Positions 61,100 through 64,000 of a DNA stretch of 64,000 nucleotides are shown one piece after another; position 1 is the stretch's first letter, and each line of letters starts with the position of its first letter. The DNA is from Sporomusa acidovorans (GTDB lineage: Bacteria > Bacillota > Negativicutes > Sporomusales > Sporomusaceae), in assembly GCF_002257695.2 (NCBI RefSeq), contig NZ_CP155571.1; one strand, written 5' to 3'. The translations under genes were made by a program, and so were the position numbers. The notes under the pieces were generated by a model that saw only the letters and a list, made by a program, of their open reading frames with translations, had not been told where the DNA came from and ran no database searches.

Positions 61100-63081
61100 G
61101 ATTGTACTGCGAAAAGTTAATTTATGACCTTGTTATCACTGTTGCTGTAAATTTTAAATCGGCTACAGCCACATCTTTTCCTATTACGTATATATGTCGC
61201 TGCATCTCCAAGCTACTTACCCCTAAAATTAATGATCTAATTATTACTCGTCTGTTAAAAGGACAGACTAACCCCTTGAGGTGGTGTTGTAGGAAATGAC
61301 GTAGCTACCTGCTTGATTGTTTCCTTGGTTTTTCTGGCTAGATAGGTAATGAATTGCTGGAAATTATGCCCGATTATTTTGAGACCAACTACAGCGCTGA
61401 CCTTATGCTTACCACGAACTGCTAGTTTGCCAAGTCCTTGACTGCGCTTTAGAGCAGAGTTGGTACCTTCGATGGCCGTCCGCCGGCTCGTATTTTCTTG
61501 TTGTCCGCCGTTTGCTAGTTTTTGTCTCGTTTCATCGGCTAAAATTGTTTTTTGACTGACCCGAACAACAGCATCCTTCTTTTGCAGCTTTACAGGACAT
61601 TGTTCAAGGTGGGGGCAATTGCGGCAGGTTTCTAAATCAAAATGAGCGCTAAGGGTTTTATCTTTTTCGTTGAATGTAGCGCGTTGTGCCTTATATTGTT
61701 CTGGGCACGCTTTGATAATTTGACGGTCCTCTATTTCAAACGCGGTATAGGGTATTCTGTCTGGGTTTGGCTCTTTACCGGTCAGAGAACTATAGAGCAT
61801 TTCAACTTCAGTTTGTTTAGCAGTTTGATCTACTGTTTCGCTATAATAGCCACCGTCGGTATACATTTTTTCCACGCCCGTGCGCTTCTTGATATCTGGT
61901 AAACGGTCGTTGAGCATATCAACGTCAGTAGTCGTATTCGGTTCGATTGTATAGTCGGTAACAAACTGCGCTTGATTTTCTTTACTGCATGTTTCGGTTA
62001 TATTGGCTACATACCCGACAGAGTCCCTGTTTCCCTTATGGCGATAAGTTGCATCAGGATCATGGGCGGATTGCAGTGAATCCGGCGAAATGTTTTTGCT
62101 TAGCTTGGCGTCCCATTTTTGCTGTTCTTCGTTCCAGATTCCCTGCTCCTTTAAAAGACGCTCCAATAGATCAAATGTTTTGCAGTCGGCAATCTCCTGG
62201 TTAGCTTTTTTGATGTCCAGTAGTTGCTGTCCCAAGTTGAGCAAACTCTCTATCCGTTCTTGCGCCGTGCTCGGCCTGGTTCGATAAAGAACATTGGTTT
62301 TAAATGTCGGCTTCAAGACTTCCTTTAGTTCATCAGTAAGAAACGTCTCAGGGCAACTTTCGATTGCATGAAACAATACGTCAAAAATCAGTCCAATGCG
62401 GTACATTCTCTGGATATTGGCCGTAACAAAAGAGGAATCCGTGCGTTGTTCATCTGTTTTTGCTCCGGTTTCTTCAATAAAGTGGGTAGTCAAGTTGTTA
62501 AACTGTCCGAAAATCAAATCGCCGGATTCAGGATTGTCTAGCATATGACGATGCACTCTCGACCGAAAATCATACAGGGTCCGTGGCGCGACGTATTCCT
62601 CTCCAAGGTTACGAAGGCCAATAGCATACATCACCTGGTAGTTGAAAGAAGCTTGTTCCAGCAGTTGCTCATCCGTTAAGTCCTGCCAATGCTTATAAAA
62701 TTCGAGCGATAGCAGGATATTGATTGGGAAGTTAGGACGGCCATTATCGGCAGAGTATAACGGTGCAAAGGGTGCTTCATCAATCTGGCTGAAAACGTGT
62801 TCGTAAAATATGGGAGCCCAACTGGCCATTAAGCGTTTTTGTTGACTGGGGTGTAAATGCTGGAAGTCATCAAACAAGCGTTCCTGAAGGTGTGAATTAT
62901 TTTTGCGAAACATTTATATTCGCTCACTTTCAAATATCGTTATGTTTATAATAATAATATTCGACTTCAAGCAGAAAATCCCTGTTCGCAATACCTACAA
63001 AACCTTATTTCATAAGGGCTTTAGGTCATTTTCTCTCGGCAACTGATACCCCTGTGCAGGGGGAGTTTTCGCAGTAGAATC
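61100..63081 (-). mobile_element. IS1182-family insertion sequence, complete
   Basis: 1982 bp. Inverted ends GATTGTACTGCGAAAA (left) and the complement of TTTTCGCAGTAGAATC (right), 15 of 16 matching. Flanked by a 7-bp direct duplication ATTAATT (61093-61099 and 63082-63088). Inserted into the DUF2971-like gene. Confidence 0.92.
61255..62913 (-). CDS. IS1182-family transposase
   Basis: 552 aa with DUF772-type N-terminus (LYSADNGRPNFPINILLSLEFYKHW), central DDE core (DPDATYRHKGNRDSVGYV, MYTDGGYYS) and C-terminal zinc-like CRNCPHLEQCP followed by EGTNSALKRSQGLGKLAVRG with the catalytic Glu. Apparently intact. Confidence 0.95.
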   Translation of the reverse strand: MFRKNNSHLQERLFDDFQHLHPSQQKRLMASWAPIFYEHVFSQIDEAPFAPLYSADNGRPNFPINILLSLEFYKHWQDLTDEQLLEQASFNYQVMYAIGLRNLGEEYVAPRTLYDFRSRVHRHMLDNPESGDLIFGQFNNLTTHFIEETGAKTDEQRTDSSFVTANIQRMYRIGLIFDVLFHAIESCPETFLTDELKEVLKPTFKTNVLYRTRPSTAQERIESLLNLGQQLLDIKKANQEIADCKTFDLLERLLKEQGIWNEEQQKWDAKLSKNISPDSLQSAHDPDATYRHKGNRDSVGYVANITETCSKENQAQFVTDYTIEPNTTTDVDMLNDRLPDIKKRTGVEKMYTDGGYYSETVDQTAKQTEVEMLYSSLTGKEPNPDRIPYTAFEIEDRQIIKACPEQYKAQRATFNEKDKTLSAHFDLETCRNCPHLEQCPVKLQKKDAVVRVSQKTILADETRQKLANGGQQENTSRRTAIEGTNSALKRSQGLGKLAVRGKHKVSAVVGLKIIGHNFQQFITYLARKTKETIKQVATSFPTTPPQGVSLSF

Positions 63082-63088
63082 ATTAATT

Positions 63089-63314
63089 ACGTTTTGCATT
63101 AAAGTCGGGTATCATTCTGAGAAGACGGCATGGATTTGATTATTTGCTTTTTTATTTCTCCATAATAGTAATCAGGCCACTCGCCTTCCCATGGATCGCC
63201 TAGTTTTTTTAATTTACTAAAGAATAAGGTGCTAGTGGTTAGGAGTGATGCAAACTTTGCAAAATCCATATACCTCCATATTTTAGCATCTTCAATTTGA
63301 TCTCTTAAATTCAT
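63089..63314 (-). pseudogene. DUF2971-like gene, 5' part
   Basis: Starts MNLRDQIEDAKIWRYMDFAK and contains FFSKLKKLGDPWEG, the N-terminal signature of DUF2971-like proteins. The frame stops at 63099, 11 bp before the IS target site; restoring the target copy shows the 3' part is in another frame, so a frameshift exists in addition to the insertion. Confidence 0.8.
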
Positions 63315-63432
63315 ATTATTTGCCCCTTTACTGTTTTAGGAGAGAATTCGACTTTTCAGTACAAAAGCCTGTTTTTAAAAGTATATATTTAAACTATAAG
63401 GCAAAAAAATACCGCCTATTTGGCGGCGTAGC

Positions 63433-63464
63433 ACCGCCTTGCCGTGTGGGGAGGCGGTTTTTGT
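63433..63464 (+). terminator. GC-rich hairpin with T-run
   Basis: ACCGCCT / AGGCGGT stem around TGCCGTGTGGGG followed by TTTTGTTTG. The gap 63315-63923 otherwise shows only AT-rich DNA and ORFs without ribosome sites. Confidence 0.75.
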
Positions 63465-63923
63465 TTGTTACCTATCCGAAATCTCAGTTTCATGTACGGA
63501 TAAAGAGTAGGAGATAGTTTAATTTATCGTGACAGAGGAATGTATTAAATTGAAGCATATAGTTAATATTTTTGTTTTACCAATACCTTAAATCATGCGA
63601 TAATATAAATAAGAATAGAAAATGGTATATGTCTACCATGCGTAGACTAATTTATAAAATGTACATAAGTATACATAAAAAACAAAAATATCTGTGGATA
63701 ATTTTACTGTTTTATCTGGATAGATTACATAATAACAGTTATTTATTACAAAATAAGGAATCACAATTAAAAACTGTTAATAATATTGTGGATAATTTGG
63801 AAGGTATTTCCATTTTGTTGTAGAATATAAATATAAAATCTGTAAAATCTGGAAAAGCTATAACGTTACCTATTGATGCATAGAACTATCCGAAAAATAT
63901 CATGTATAAAGGGCGGTGACAAT

Positions 63924-64000
63924 ATGGCTAAGCTTTATAGGATGGATGAGGCGTTGGTAAAAATAACAATATTTGATGTGGCTAATTACTTTATTTCTTT
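63924..64000 (+). CDS. Start of an unidentified gene
   Basis: ATG preceded by GGGCGGTGAC; the first 25 residues (MAKLYRMDEALVKITIFDVA...) remain open to the window edge. Too short to identify. Confidence 0.45.
   Translation, partial: MAKLYRMDEALVKITIFDVANYFIS

Noticed and set aside
63572..63823. 83-aa AT-rich ORF
   Set aside because: No ribosome site, biased composition and no recognisable family.

Overview
The window looks like a chromosome segment from an anaerobic, motile, Gram-negative-walled Firmicute of the Negativicutes (Sporomusa/Pelosinus-like). This is an inference from gene content (IlvD/Edd and iron-alcohol-dehydrogenase catabolism, TctC lipoproteins, yybP-ykoY and GEMM riboswitches, type I-B CRISPR, REP-associated transposase) and moderate GC; there is no rRNA or other marker gene to confirm it.

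Layout. 1-5.1 kb: tail of an SDR gene, then a minus-strand SiaABCD-type signalling operon (SiaB kinase, SiaC phosphoprotein, SiaA PP2C phosphatase, and a SiaD-like GGDEF protein that is fused here to an HD-GYP domain). 5.1-13.4 kb: an IclR regulator, an IS110-family insertion, and a four-gene operon (aldolase, Fe-alcohol dehydrogenase, MFS permease, IlvD/Edd dehydratase) that reads as a non-phosphorylating sugar-acid pathway. 13.6-23.6 kb: a QueG-like Fe-S protein, a secreted protein, a manganese riboswitch in front of a small membrane protein and a P-type ATPase, a secreted protein, an ArsB/NhaD permease and a berberine-bridge-type flavoprotein. 26.9-35.4 kb: MazEF, an orphan TctC lipoprotein, then a c-di-GMP-I riboswitch, a 47-aa protein, an MCP, CheV, a GGDEF protein and a CheY-like receiver. 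38.6-46 kb: a broken RAYT, an IS3-family element with exact ends, XRE regulators, an amino-acid permease and a MalY/PatB lyase. 59.6-64 kb: an HEXXH protein and a DUF2971 gene split by an IS1182-family element.

The dominant feature is a type I-B CRISPR-Cas locus with FOUR arrays (about 129 repeats) at 24.1-26.7, 36.3-38.6, 46.4-48.1 and 57.7-59.5 kb. Each has its own repeat variant, all share one leader carrying a perfect 9-bp inverted repeat, and three are preceded by the same REP-like hairpin. One cas operon (cas6-8b-7-5-3-4-1-2, 48.2-57.4 kb) serves them.

The most interesting signal is the 411-bp gap between cas6 and cas8b. On the opposite strand it holds a strong Shine-Dalgarno plus a 50-codon hydrophobic mini-ORF. 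Overlapping that ORF is a mini-CRISPR of two degenerate repeats around a 26-nt spacer, ending at a 21-bp perfect hairpin. The spacer partially matches a site just upstream. This is the position and architecture of CreTA/CreR-type crRNA-like regulators and is proposed here as a CRISPR-guarded toxin or cas autoregulator.
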